A stretch of 64,000 nt of DNA, from the NCBI GenBank assembly GCA_008921705.1, contig VFFE01008908.1:1775538-1839537 (forward strand). The letters are read 5' to 3'. This stretch comes from Burhinus oedicnemus. Taxonomy: Eukaryota; Chordata; Aves; Charadriiformes; Burhinidae. Numbering within the stretch: position 1 is the first letter of the stretch; every line of letters starts with the position of its first letter. A program made the translations under genes and the position numbers. Below the pieces are notes generated by a model, which ran no database searches, was not told the origin of the DNA, and saw only the letters and a list, made by a program, of their open reading frames with translations. Below, piece after piece: positions 1 through 13,100 of the stretch.

Positions 1-2971
1 CCCATTTCTAAACAGATTTTCAAAGAATCCCCTAAAACATGAATTATATTGTCTTTCTGAAGAAGGCATTCAAATTAGTGCAAAAGAGTGTGAATATAAA
101 TTTGCAATCAACATTATAAATGCGGTGTGAGTGTTATTTCTTCCTCCGCTAATTCTTCTGAGCAAGATTTACTGTCTCGGTGAGGGTTTTTTAAATAAAT
201 TAAATATAACATGAACTAGATAGTTGTTCACATGGAGCTAGAGCTGGAAAGGCTCATTAATCACTAGTTTAAATCCCAGAGTATCCAGTCATCCTAATTA
301 ATGATTCAGTGCTGAACTTTACTCTGGCAGTGGCAGCAGAACCGAGCCATTACCCATCTCGGCTGAGAGGGACCGAGCGAGTCGGAGGAAACGGAACGGC
401 CCTTTGGGCCGGTGAGGCAGGGCTGCTGCTGCCCCAGCAGCTCCATACCGACCTGCGCCCACCGCGTGGGCAGCGCTGGCGGTCACTGATGATGCCCGGT
501 GCCCCCGTCACCTCATAGCCACGTTTGTAGCATTTGGCTGGCGGAGGGTTCAAACTGCAGCCCTGCGGGATGGGTATGGGGTCAGGTACTACAGGATAAC
601 GCTGCACCTCTCTGGGATGAACTGCATCCAGTCGCTCCTCCTCAAACAGCAGCGGGCTCCCTAACGTGTAGTAGGGTGGAGCGAGAAGTTTAAAATGATC
701 CCGCAGTCTAAGCTAAGGCACCCGCAAGGGAGAAAGGTCATACCTGTCTCCAGTAGGTGCTCCAGCAACTGTTTAGGTAAAATAGAGCATATTTACAAGG
801 GGTGGGGGTTTCTAGCCCCCTGGATTCCTGGTAAGCTCCTGGCTAAGGTGCTCCTTTTGGCGAAGACACAGGATGCCAGGAAGGGGAGTATTTTGAAGCT
901 GTATCCATGCATGGTGCCTGGGATCTCCTCTGAATTCTTTCTGGGGTCCTGATACTTCTCTCATGGGAACAGAGCAGCTTTTGTGCAAGCCAGGGCATAA
1001 TTAAAGGCTGTAGAATTGAAACCCATTCTTGTAATAGGAAAATCATAAATCATAATCCTATTATTCAAATGAATTTACCTGCTCTTTAGGGCTACATTAG
1101 TTCTGTATTTCATTTATCTGTTTCTAAAGCAAATAATTCAGACTATTTCAGTGCTTTTTTTGCTGTAATGTTTTAGCATGCAAATGCTTTGCATTCCTCA
1201 CAAATGCCAAGGAAAGGACATTGTCTTTTGGTTTTGTTGTAGGTGCTTTGTTTATTAGATATTGGCAGGAAACTCTGCTAGGAAAGTGTTTCATCATGCC
1301 TTAGAGAACGAAAGACACACTCAGGCCCTAGATTAGAAAAGCAACAAATTACAAACTTCTGTGCCTTGCTACAGTCCTGCTGCCTGAAAGTTAATTAATT
1401 AGGTGGTCTTAAGGGTTGAACTTCACTGACTTTAGGGACAGTAGGTTTTTTGTTTCTTCTGTGCTTTGTTTTAGGCAAATTCTTACAGGAGGAAGTTAGG
1501 CTGAACATAGTCTCAGCGCATGAAAAATCTGCAAAGAATGGGTTTTCCACTTGCATCATTGTTTTGGACTTAAAGTTTTTGTCAGCTGTTGTTATAATTA
1601 ACTTAACCATGAGAGCTCTTAGGGCTTTACTTGCCTAATTCTTAATGCAGAATCAGGGCCTTTGCAGCAGCAAATAATTTTTATTCTTGTTGATTTTTAG
1701 CCTGGCTAGTGGGAGCTGGGAAATTTTAGCATATGTAATTTGAATTATTTCATGAAACATTTAACAAGGGCCTATTTCATTCTTCACTAAGGCAAGTTGA
1801 TGTAAGAAGGATGATGTTATGGTTAATGTAAATCATAATTATTACCAGGTGCATCACTGAACCGGGAAATTGTGCTAAAAATGTAAGTTTTGCTCCATTT
1901 CATATTGAAAAATTACTTTGCAGCTTGACAGCCATTAATCTCCGTTACAGGAATGTTATTCTTTATTTTGGTAAATTACAGCGCTAAGACATAACAAGGC
2001 ATAAATTATCAGGCCGCAGGAGTCCACTTCACTGAGCTAAGCTAAGCTCAAACAACCCCTGACGGTGAGAAGAACCAAGCCACCTGCACCCACCCCAGTG
2101 CTGTCCACCCTGGGGGACACTTCAGCTCCCCACGTAGCCAAGCCTTCAGCAACTAACTCCGTTCCCTGAAACTTGTCTTCTGGACATATTTAAAATTGTT
2201 TGTCATAGCAGCACGTCATTTTTGTAGCTCCCATGAGGCTGTGCCCTGGCGAGATTTTCGGGCTGGGTGCTCTTCATCTGTTGGCATTGCTAAATCCACT
2301 TTAAAAATAGTCTTTATCATAAAGCAGGGCTCCAGGAAGAGTTCCCTTTTTATCCAACAGCTTCGTTCTTAAAGCAGGATAGGATATCTGTGTTTGGTAT
2401 CCAGCCCTGAAGAGGGGATGCAAAACTATTGATTTATTTATTCCCAGGGGATGAATTGGTTATTCCAATGCAGAAGCTTGGAGTACTTTCTGACTTGTAA
2501 TAAAGATGCTTTTCCGGACGTGATTAGCTCTGTGTTGGACTTGGTGGATGGGAATGTGCCATGGCAAGTAGGCCTCTAACAGTACTGTGTGTAGTAAGGT
2601 CTCTTCTTCTAAGAGGGAGGGCACTTGTATAAAGGAATATTTATTATAAAATACCTAAAATTCCTTAGAGCAAGGCGCTGCTCTTCTCAGTTTATGCCGT
2701 AACATCAGAGGTATAGAGTCCTAGCAGTTTTTGCTTTGTAAGCAGAAGGAGCAACTGAACATGAGTTTCCAACCCCTGAATTATTCAATAAAAGTGTATA
2801 GGTTTTTGAGAGGATTCTCTACTAGGCTTTTCATGTGCTTCTAGCGAATTAGTTTTAGTTGGTCCTACTTGATTTACCGTGAATCCAGCTTCCAGGCTAC
2901 TGACTCCATGAATGGTATGAAATTCAGAATGCTCTTTACTTCTGATAGATACGTCTTTCTGCATATAAATA
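1..2971. other. Gene-free AT-rich DNA with one GC-rich block
   Basis: I found no protein-coding, RNA or mobile-element signal. Most of it is AT-rich with ATTAATTA-type stretches. The exception is a CpG-containing block at about 340-690, reported in the findings. The short open frames here have no family resemblance. Confidence 0.7.
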
Positions 2972-3955
2972 ATAGAATCATAGAATCGTCTATGGGATTG
3001 GAAGGGGCCTTTAAGATCATAGAGTCCAACCATCAACCTAACACTGCCCAAACCACCACTAAACCATGTCCCTCAGCACCACGTCTGCCCGTCTTCTAAA
3101 TACCTCCAGGGATGGCGACTCCACCACTTCCCTGGGCAGCCTGGTCCAATGTTTGATAACCCTTTCAGTGAAGAAATTTTTCCTAATATCCATCCTAAAC
3201 CTTCCCTGGTGCAACTTGAGGCCATTTCCTCTTGTCCTATTGCCTGTTACTTGGGAGAAGAAACCAACCCCCACCTTGCCACAGCCTCCTTTCAGGCAGT
3301 TGTAAAGAGTGTAAGGTCTCCCCTCAGCCTCCTTTTCCCCAGGCTAAACTTGCTCTCAGCTGCTCCTCATTAGACTTGCTCTCTAGACCCTTCACCAGCT
3401 CCATTGCCCTTCTCTGGACACTCTCCAGAATCTCAATGTCTTTCTTGTAGTGAGGGGCCCAACACTGAACACAGTATTCGAGGTGGGGCCTCACCAGTGC
3501 TGAGTACAAAAGAACAATCACCTCCCTAGTCCTGCTTGCCACACTATTCCTGATACAGGCCAGGATGCTGTTGGCCTTCTTGGCCACCTGGGCACACTGC
3601 TGGTTCATATTCAGCCAGCTGTCAACTAATGCCCCCAGGGTTGTTTTCTGCCAGGCAGCTTTCCAGCCACTCTTCCCCAAGCCTATAGCGCTGCATGGGG
3701 TTGTTGTGACCCAAGTGCAGGAGCTGGCACTTGGCCTCATTGAACCTCGTACCACTGGCCTCGACCCATCGATCTAGCCTGTCCAGATCCCTCTGTAGGG
3801 CCATCCTACCCTCAAGCAGATCAACACACCCACACAACTTGGTGTCATCTGCAAACTTACTGGAGGTGCACTCCATCCCCTCGTCCAGGTCGTTGATAAA
3901 GATATTAAACAGAACGTGCTCCAATACTGAGCCCTGGGGAACACCGCTCTTCCTC
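2972..3955 (-). mobile_element. CR1 LINE fragment, 5'-truncated, with decayed reverse transcriptase region
   Basis: In minus orientation the 3' end carries the typical GATTCTATGATTCTAT terminal repeat (2972-2988 on plus). Translation of 3622-3950 gives [20 protein letters not shown] and FADDTKL, the reverse-transcriptase palm of CR1 ORF2 including the FADD form of the catalytic motif. At 3324-3755 another frame gives [15 protein letters not shown] and [12 protein letters not shown], the usual CR1 C-terminal region. At 3059-3274 a third frame carries the end ([26 protein letters not shown]). The change of frame shows at least two disruptions, so it is a dead copy. The 5' break is near 3955, where similarity to the CR1 consensus stops. 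Confidence 0.93.
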
Positions 3956-6900
3956 TTCTCTCCCTCTCGCTTTTGGCAGCTATTACAAATCAGTGTAATC
4001 ATTGTAACTCTTCACAACAGTGTTTTAAAAAACATCATAGCATTGTTGTTCAGCACACCATCACCTGCCTCGCAAAGCTTGTCTAAGCAGGTGAATCTTG
4101 GGTGCTCTCTATGAAGTGCCTGTATCTCCCATTTTGTTGAAGCTCAGCTCCTTGTACTCAAATCATTGTCCAAAAGCCCTGAGGGCCCCTCCAAAGCTTT
4201 TTATTGATTGCACAAGCAATACTTCTCAGAAGACTCTTTATTAAATCCACCCTCACATTTGTTCTGCACACTTCATCTTTGACAACTTCCCAAGACAGGA
4301 TGAATGGTTTTGATAACATAACTGAGGGATAGACCAGAAAGAAGTTTGTCTGCCTTTAGTGATCATTTTTAATTTTCATTATGTCATCCTCAGGCTGCCA
4401 GGGAAAGGGGCTGGAGTGGACGTGTCTGTGTCTTGGCATCTCTGGTCTCTTCACTTGCAAAAAGCAATATTGAAAGCATTAGAAGTGCACAGCAAGGCTG
4501 TAGCGTAGTCTGTGAAAATGATGATAACAGCAAATGGGAACCCTTTTAATACTAGATGTGTTGGTTAGCTTGACAGCACTGTGAGAATTTTGCCAAACCT
4601 GAAACGTACGCCTTGATAGTGCAGTCAGCAGAAAAGAGCCGAGCCAGCTGAATTGCCATGCTTGCGTTCAAAGAAATTCCAGCAACAGATGCAAGTCTTG
4701 TTGCACTTCAGGGTTTGCTAGAAGCGTGTGAGAGCAATATGGAGCTGTCTTTTACCTAAGCAAGGCAAGAAGTGAAATTAAATACATTTCCCTGAAGTTG
4801 GTGACTCAGCCCAAATGGTGCTCACAGGCTCATTAGTAACTCACCTGATCAAATTTGCTTTGCGTAGGAATGCAATTACATGCAGCTACCTTCAAATGAT
4901 TACTAAAATATTGTTGGCATTTTCCATACTTTAGCATCTGGTATATTATTATATAGAAGGCTTATTTCCCCGGGAAAAGTGTTGAAGTGAAAGGGGTTTT
5001 AGTAGGACCATTACCATTTGATAGCAGGGAATACTGCACCGCAAACATTTCTCTATGTGCCATTTTCTGGGCTCTTAAAAGAAATCTAGCGTCTCAGCCA
5101 GAAAGAACAGATGTGAGAAAATTGCAAAATGGTTGCCAAGCATTATGAATTAACTCTGCTGGTCAGATGTTCAACACCCCCAGTTGATTGTGTGCTAATC
5201 TAAGACTAGAGCAAATCAATCATTATGCAGGCTCAGGATATCTAGGTAGACCATAGGAAGCCTCTTGATTAATACGCACATCCTCACCTAGAAGACGGTT
5301 AGCTCTGCAATTCATGGTTAAACTGAAGGCAGAAAGAATTGCTTTTTAATAACCTTGATAATAACCCTTCTGATAGCTCCATTTAGGCATCATTATTGAA
5401 TAATAGCCTGTGCATGTCATCAAGCCACTCTGACATTAGAACAGAAAATACACAAATATCGTGGTCATGCCACTGATCAAAACAAGAGACAAATCCTCTT
5501 CTGGGGCAAATTAACATAGTTCCCTTGATATTAACTGAATGGAGTAGAATTTCTAAACAGACACCGAACCAAAATGATGCTTAAAATTTTGATGCAGAAT
5601 GTAAAAGAATTTATACATATGAGATTCTTAAAAAAACCTTAACTGCCCCTATGCTGTCATTCTGGCATTGTGCAGTATCTAAAGTTGTGCTAGACTTGAA
5701 GACTCGTGATAGACTTGAAGCCTCAGGGTGATGCAGATGGATGGACACCACAGCCCAGGGGGAACTTAAGCCATTGCAGACCACAGAGGTGTGGGGAGAC
5801 GATCAGGGCTGTTATAAGGTGGGGAACCAAAAATTGTAGGTCTCAAAGGTTTACAGCCATTTATCACAGCTACTGTTGAGGCAAAGGAAAGCAAGACTGG
5901 AGACTGTTGGTACACATAAACAGAAAAACAAAAGGTGGAATATTCCTGCACCACACAGAAAACGTTATAGAGGGAGATGTGCTCATTACTGGAATATGCT
6001 ACCATCAGCGCAGCAGTGCCAGCATCGTTAAAACCATGGTGAATTACATCAACTGCTTATTACCAGGTCCACGACATACTGCATCTGAGCTTGCTCCCAA
6101 CACTGGACTGTCTCTGCTGATTCAAGTGGGAACAAGACTCTAACCAGCATGAAGTACCTGATACTCTTTGCACAGTTAGTATAACTTCAGCCATGCATGG
6201 CATGTGAAATACCCATTTCATGAGGCATTTGTTTATTTTTTCCTCCTTTAAACCAGTTACTAGCTAATCATTTTGTATAAAATAACACAATATGACATTA
6301 TTAGATCTGATCTGTGCAAACCCTTTTTTGTATAACTGCCTCGGTTTAATTTCATATGTAGGATTAACAAACAAATCTAACTGGCATTAATGAAAGCAAA
6401 AGGGAAGGCAAATAAATGTCACCCACGTTCAAGGCAGTGTTAAATGATGTAAGTTTTATTTAAATTTTCGGCTCTGATGACATGAAGCTAGGAGGAATCT
6501 TCATGCCATATAGTCAGCAAAGAGAACTAAAATTATACAATCACATTATGGGCTGTTTCTGTCAAGTTAACACTCCATGGTCCCTGTCAAAGTCCTTTCC
6601 TTTTTCTTTTTGTGTTAATACTGCATTTATTATGGTATCAGCTCTCTGTGTGTGCACCCATTCCCCTGGATGGCCCCAGCACGAAGCATTTACTGGCTGG
6701 GCAGAGAAGTGAGACCTGGGTGAACAAGCACAGATCAGTGAGAGGAGAATGAAGAAGCAAACGTGACTAGCCAGGTACGGGGATGTGCCAGCATGCCCGC
6801 TGCCTTCCGCAGGTGTGGACCCTAAGGATTGCTGACAACTGAGGAGGTTGAGCCAAGCCAGCTCAGAAGACAGAGCTGCAAGAAGTCCCACAGGTGTGAT

Positions 6901-7044
6901 AAACCCTGTCATTCACCATCACGTACTGCTGTGCCCTGGGGGCAGCTTACCCTCATCCCTCCTGATTCATAAGCCATCCTCTGTTTGTTTTGCTGCTTTG
7001 AAATCGATATCAGCCATTGATCCCAAAGGGCTTTTCCAAGGAGA

Positions 7045-7160
7045 TCAGTATTGTCCTCCAGTTCCAAATGGGCAAGCTGAGAGAGGGGGAGGAGAGGCGA
7101 TGCGCCGAGGTTGCTCAGCACCTGCAAACCAAGACCTGTCTCCTGGGTCTCTCATACGCC
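7045..7160 (-). mobile_element. MIR-like SINE relic
   Basis: The plus strand reads TATTGTCCTCCAG followed by AAATGGGCAAGCTGAGAGAGG and GAGGTTGCTCAGCA. This follows the reverse complement of the MIR core, where the consensus reads ATTATCCCCATTTTACAG, GAAACTGAGGCACAGAG, and AGGTCACACAGC. The similarity is weak and old. Confidence 0.4.
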
Positions 7161-10100
7161 AATGGACTGCTCTGTCCTGTAGCAAAGGCTGGGCAACAGA
7201 TGGCAAACAAAGTCAAGGAGGTGGTGATTGTAAAAGGACAATATTCAAATCCCTTTACCTCTTCCAGATGTATTTAATTAGGGCAAAATATTTTTTCCCT
7301 GATTTAGGAAATGAAAGACATATTTGCTCTAAGTTTTGTCCCCTGAGTTGTTCCTTCCAGGCATGCTGTAAAGCTAAGATGACAAAGCAATACTGCAGAA
7401 GAACCAGACTTTTTGAAAGAGGATTTGAAAGAGTATTTGCAGGGTAAACATTTCTTATTGTCCTTGTTCAGAGGGCCCTGACTCTGTTAGGGATGTACAG
7501 TAACAATTGTTCTTGATCTTCTAAGTCCTTCACAACTTGCTGTAGTCTGGTGCTTTGCAAATGCCAGCAAAAAACTCCCTAAAGAATCAAATCGTAGCCC
7601 AGCTAAATCAGAGATCTAAACTGAAAGGTGCCTATAAATCACAGCATACTTTCATAACTCCATTCATATGTGAACACTGTGTTAGAGCCCCTAAATTAAG
7701 CAATGGAGCTGTGCTGAACAGCTCTGTGGACAATTCTGTATTAGCTGCCAAGAAAATATGATTTATCCTAAAGCTTTGCATACAGAAAAACTTATACGGA
7801 CTTTTTCCCCACCCCTACTATTTATGGCAGAAAGGAATATTTTGAGCTGACAAACCAAATAGCTGTCAATTAGCTGATTGATGCGTTCAATGCTAAACAC
7901 CATGCAGCAGAACAAATTGCCACAGTCCTGGAACCAGGAGCTCAGTTTTAGCACACGCTTTCCTGCCCTGCTTCTTTTTAAGTGTGTGTGAGGATTCATC
8001 CAGGAGTAGAAACAGATTTTGGTAAATAAGGCCCCCCCGGGCTTTGCACTTGCACTGACCCCTCAGCCTTGTGTTTGGGTGGATTTAGAAGGGTTTTGCT
8101 TCTCTTAGTTTTTACTTTGCCAAACTTCAGAACCTATGGTAGCAAGAGTAACCATGGTTTCAGCATAAACCCATCGCTGCTTACTGGGCTGGGGTTTTTT
8201 ATTCTATTTACATTACCTCTAGTAATCCTTATTTACAATCACATTTATTCCCAACACTTTTGGGGCAAACTGGCACACTTAGTTTGCTATAAAAAACAAG
8301 GATTTTGATTTTTTTTAAATAGAGTACCTTGAGTTCTTTATTTACCTTCTCCTTCTGTGAATATGTAACACACAGTCAGATCTCCTTCTTACGCATTGCT
8401 TATACATTACAGATTTTATTCCCTGTATCAATGGTTGTTTATTCAATTACACTGTGGAAAGAAAAGGGATGCAAAACTGCTAATACTAGTATCATAGGAT
8501 CTAAAAATACTCTTTTCTTGCTCTCTCTCTCAATGGAAGCTGACTTCTAATTTCCAAGCTTCATGCCTTCAGAAAGCCATATGATACCCATTTGTCTGTA
8601 TGCTGGCATTGTTCAATAGCTGAAATAGTTTTTCTCCTTCTCTAGGACTTGTTCCCCTTATACAATGAGGTTTAAAATTTGCCAGTGGTTTAAATCAGTA
8701 GGTATTGGGGTTTTTTTCACATTTCCTTAAGTTTCTCTTTAAAGGTAAAGACAAAAATTAATCCTTCTGAACAGTGAGTGTGTCTCTTCTCATTTATTAG
8801 TGTGATGTTTTTGAGGTGCTGATAGAGGACAGTTATCTTGAAGGACAAGGGAGAGGGAGATTCTCATTCCATGACCTTATTCCCCTGGCATGTCCCTGGG
8901 TCTGTGCCTCAGCATTCTCTCCCTTTCTGCTGTGTTTGATGGGGCTGTTTAGCAAAGCGCTTGCGTAGTGCCTACAGTAACTGCATATCCTGACAGGGCA
9001 CATGGGAGCTCGGGGGGATATCCTGAATTTCTCTTTCTGATGGATGCTTGGAAGCACTTCTTGGATCTAACTGCAAGGTGGCAGAAACAACTGCCTGGTA
9101 GTTTAGTAGGGAGCAGTTAATGAGGATGTTGTGCACAAGCGGAGGAGTCTTTGACGTAGTTCAAGTGGGATATTGTTTTCTGTTGGAGTGGAGTGCCATT
9201 TCTATTTGAATAGCGATGCAGGTTGAAGAGGAGCTGAAGTAAGAGTGTGCTTAATTTCCTGGGTTGATCACGATCCATGGCGTATTCATTGCCTTCTGCG
9301 ACTATGTACAAACCTGCCCACTTCTTATTTCCACCTTAAGGTGACAGGTATGAAAGTCTTCTGTTTGAGAAGGTAGAGTGACCCCAAACCTGCCAGCAGT
9401 AGTGTCGCAGGGAAGCAAAGGAGATAGGAAATGTGCCGCACCTGGAGGGTGAAAGCAGGGACAAAAGGAGCTACTGTACACGCAGGATGTCGTCTTTTCC
9501 AGCTGTGACATGATGTATAGAAAACATAAAGGATGCTCAGGATGAATAATTCAGGGGGAAACAAGGGGTATAAAATTGGTGAGCTGTGAATATGCAGCCA
9601 AGACAGCGACTTGAAGCTGTGTCTGTGTATCATTTTGAGGCAATATTGGATTTTAAACTCTTATCTCCAGATGTTAATCCTTAATGGGAGCAAAGCTGGA
9701 GCTTGGCTTCCACAACTCAATTTGTAAAATAGCAGCCACATGTTCCCTTCTTCCCCACATTGGTTTTATCACATAAAACGCAAAATTGCAATTCTTCTGC
9801 TTCATTTTTCTCCTATACAGTCTTCCCATTTAAAAGAGTTATCATCCAAAAACCCATTAAGCAATGTTTTTGTTTCTTATTATGGGAATAGGCAGTTTTA
9901 CTGCAAAGGGTTACAATTTTCAGAGAGCTGAGCTAGCCTTTGACCCTGTGCCAATTCATTATGAGTCCAAATTATTGATCCACTTTGACTTCTGGAGGCC
10001 AGATCCTTAGCCAGTACGGACTAGTCCAACTCCTTAGTACACACTGAGGCTGTTGTGGTACACACCGGCCATCCGTGCATTCTGCCCTGCTGTTGTGGGC

Positions 10101-13100
10101 AGCACCAGCAAACTGTCCTACTTGTAGTCATTACAACTGATTTTGCATACAGTCAGCTGCACAAAGTGAAAATCCCTTTTTATTTCCATGCTTCCATTTC
10201 TGAATGAGGATTTTCAAGTTTCGATTAATCTGTGCAATGAGAGATGAGCACGGACAAATATACAGGTGTGTAGTTTAGCCCTACAAGGAGGAATACCTAA
10301 AGTTCAGCCCTTCATTTGTTTGCGTGTACCTGGGAGAAAATTGCTTCTCTGTCACAGTGGCAGCTGTTGAATTGGAGGGACAGAGAATTAATAAAAAGTG
10401 GTACGCAAGAAATTTGGAGAAGATAGACAAAGCTATGCAGCATTCAAGGGGAAATGATTCAGAATCGATCCATAGTCTCAAGCTTTGGGGCTGCAGGGAA
10501 GAGCAGTTGGAAGAAGCTGGTAAATAGTTAATACATTTTTCCCTCTGAGGGGCTGACAGTATCAGTGACAGGATAACAGCAGCGTGACGGGAGCTTTGCC
10601 ATACGTGAGCTTGCTGGCTCATTGCAGCACGGCGTGCTGCTCGCCGTGTGCCAGACGGGACATCTGCTCTGGTTGGAGGGGAGGCAGAAACCTCTCGCTC
10701 CCATCCTTTGCACTTGGGTTTCCTTTAGGTAAGATCTGCCTTCCCCCAGTTCCTCCAGGGCCTGAGGAAGATACAGGGAAAACAGAGTGAGGCACATCTG
10801 GAGCAATGCAGCAGCTGGGAAATGCCTAATGCTGCAGGGGACGGTGGTATCGTGTGGATGGCTGTGACCTTTTCAGTATTCCAGATTTTGATTGATTGGC
10901 CATTTCCCCTCTTTCCCAGGCTGTAAACAGGGGAGCAGTGAAGTAGGTGGCCAAAATAAACACAGAGTTATGTAGGCTAAGGCAAATTTATATTGAATTT
11001 ATGAGAGATAAGATTTTGCTACCTCATTCCAGCCATAAAAATTATAAAGAGAACAGAAAGTGACATAAAATCAATACATTTCCATGACAAAGCTCATTAC
11101 CAGAAGAGAAAATATAGTCCTATATTAACTTGTTCTCATTACTGTTCTAAGATTTATCATGTCAGGTGCAATGTGCAAGGGAGGAAAGGAAAACCTTCCT
11201 TGCCCTTACCTTAAAAAAATCAAACAGACAAAATAAGCCAAATTATCCTCATCATGTTCAGTGAGCATATATTTTGCCAAGCCTCACAAGGGGCACGATT
11301 AGCACAAAAGGTATGACTTTGAGGAGCCCTTCCAGGCTGGATGCTCTGGGGCCAGAGCAGGTCGCCCTTTCCCGGCTGTCGCCACCAAACCAGCTCTTTC
11401 CCGGGATCGGTGAAAACTGGCACTCCGGGAGGAAGATGCTACTTGAGGGCTTGACAAGACAAAGGAAACCACTCTGAGTCTGTAACATCATACCTCTTCT
11501 AAAGGGTGGCAGGAAGTGTGTCACAGCTATTAAAATGCATGAAGTTTATTAATACTTATGAACAGTAACATTAAAGCAGATACTGTGTTTTCTTTTTTGT
11601 GCTACTGCATTTATTCTGAAATGTTTGTTGAATGTAGCGGTTACCTGTTTTCTAGAAATTTACTGTAAATGTAGAAGTTGGGAATCTATAGAGGGCCACG
11701 GATATCTCAAGGGTGCTAATTGTTTGGCTTGCAAAAATACTAGAGAAGTTTTAATTGGAGGAGTCGCTTGGCAAAGCACAGAGCTTCATAGCTCCAGCTA
11801 AAACCCTGACCCTGCTCCCATCACCGTAGTCGCAGTCAGGTCAGGTCTTGATTGAAACAGCCATGAAACGAAGTGTAAACAAGGTTCCTCACACTGCAAA
11901 AATCAGGCCAGACTCTCACACAGGAGTAACAGCATAGACAAAGTACCCCTTCAAGCGGCTGACTCCAAATACACCACAGACCAAGATCCCCTGGATTGCT
12001 TATCAGTCATGGATGAGTTAGGACTGGTCCTTCCAATGTGTTTCCAGTAGCCTGTTAGGAAATGGCCATCTTCCTTCTGGAGGAGCAGGGCTACGGGGAT
12101 GAGCAGCTGACATGGAAAGGCTGATGCACACTGTGTCTCTGAACTTCAGCTAAACTTGATCACCCACTGACGTGACATGAGGCACCTGTGCAATAGGTTG
12201 GAAAGCTTGGGTGCGTAAGCCCTCCCTTGTCCCAAAAGCCCAGCAAAGAAGTCATCTGCTCCAGCTGACAGGCAGAGCAAAGGGCTGCTGTAGATGTAAT
12301 GTGGAGTGTCTCATAACACCACCTAGCTGGTGAGGAGCAGGGTTTGGAGTAAAGAAACAGTTGATGGAAAAATAAGAGGAGACCTGAGTTGCTCAGAGCC
12401 GGGAAAGGGAATTGTCACACAGCCCCAAGGTCAGTTATTTTGTCTGACTGCTGTATCTTACCTGAAGTGCTCCTTCTCAACTAAGCTTAGGCAGAGCAGC
12501 AAGTCCTAGGAGAGAAGTCCAAACCTGTCTTTGCAGATGGACTCATCGCTGCATTTGCAATGCCAGTCCACAGCTCTGGCTCTGAGGGGCCATTCGAGAG
12601 TCTGGTCTCATCCTCGCATGCATTGCTCCTCGTGTACAGCTGAACAGATGCAGTTCATTTTGGAGCTGACATCTGGTGCTGTCAGAGTACATAACTGGTG
12701 CTGATTTGCAATGCAACCTGAATACTCTGACCTTTTTGGTGCATTCATAAGAGATGATAGTCTGTATGCGCTATACAGATAAACTAGTCAGTGTGTGGTA
12801 TGTGCATTTGTTTGCAAGGATGACAAGGAAAAAGTAAATACACAAAGTGAAGCCTGCCAAATTTGGCCAATGTAAAACCTCACTGGCCCGCTGAAGAAGG
12901 GAAGAGATGACAGATAAATGGAGGGTATAATGACCTGATAAACATAGGCATTTCCCCAAATCAGGATTACAAATGCTGCTTCTCAGTTCAGTCAGCCGCC
13001 TCCTTACCCATGCAAATAACGGTCCCAGCCCTCTCCCCTGACCACAGAAGTACTGTGATGCTTTAATAAAATGGTTGCCTTCATCCTTCCAAAATCTGGG

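Noticed and set aside
530..575. tRNA B-box-like GGTTCAAACTGC
   Set aside because: No A box at the right spacing and no cloverleaf can be drawn.
2034..2049. Apparent palindrome GAGCTAAGCTAAGCTC
   Set aside because: It is not self-complementary; it is only a short AGCTA tandem.
6848..7447. Open frame of 199 codons on the plus strand
   Set aside because: No domain, and it runs through the MIR-like relic at 7045-7160. Considered fortuitous.
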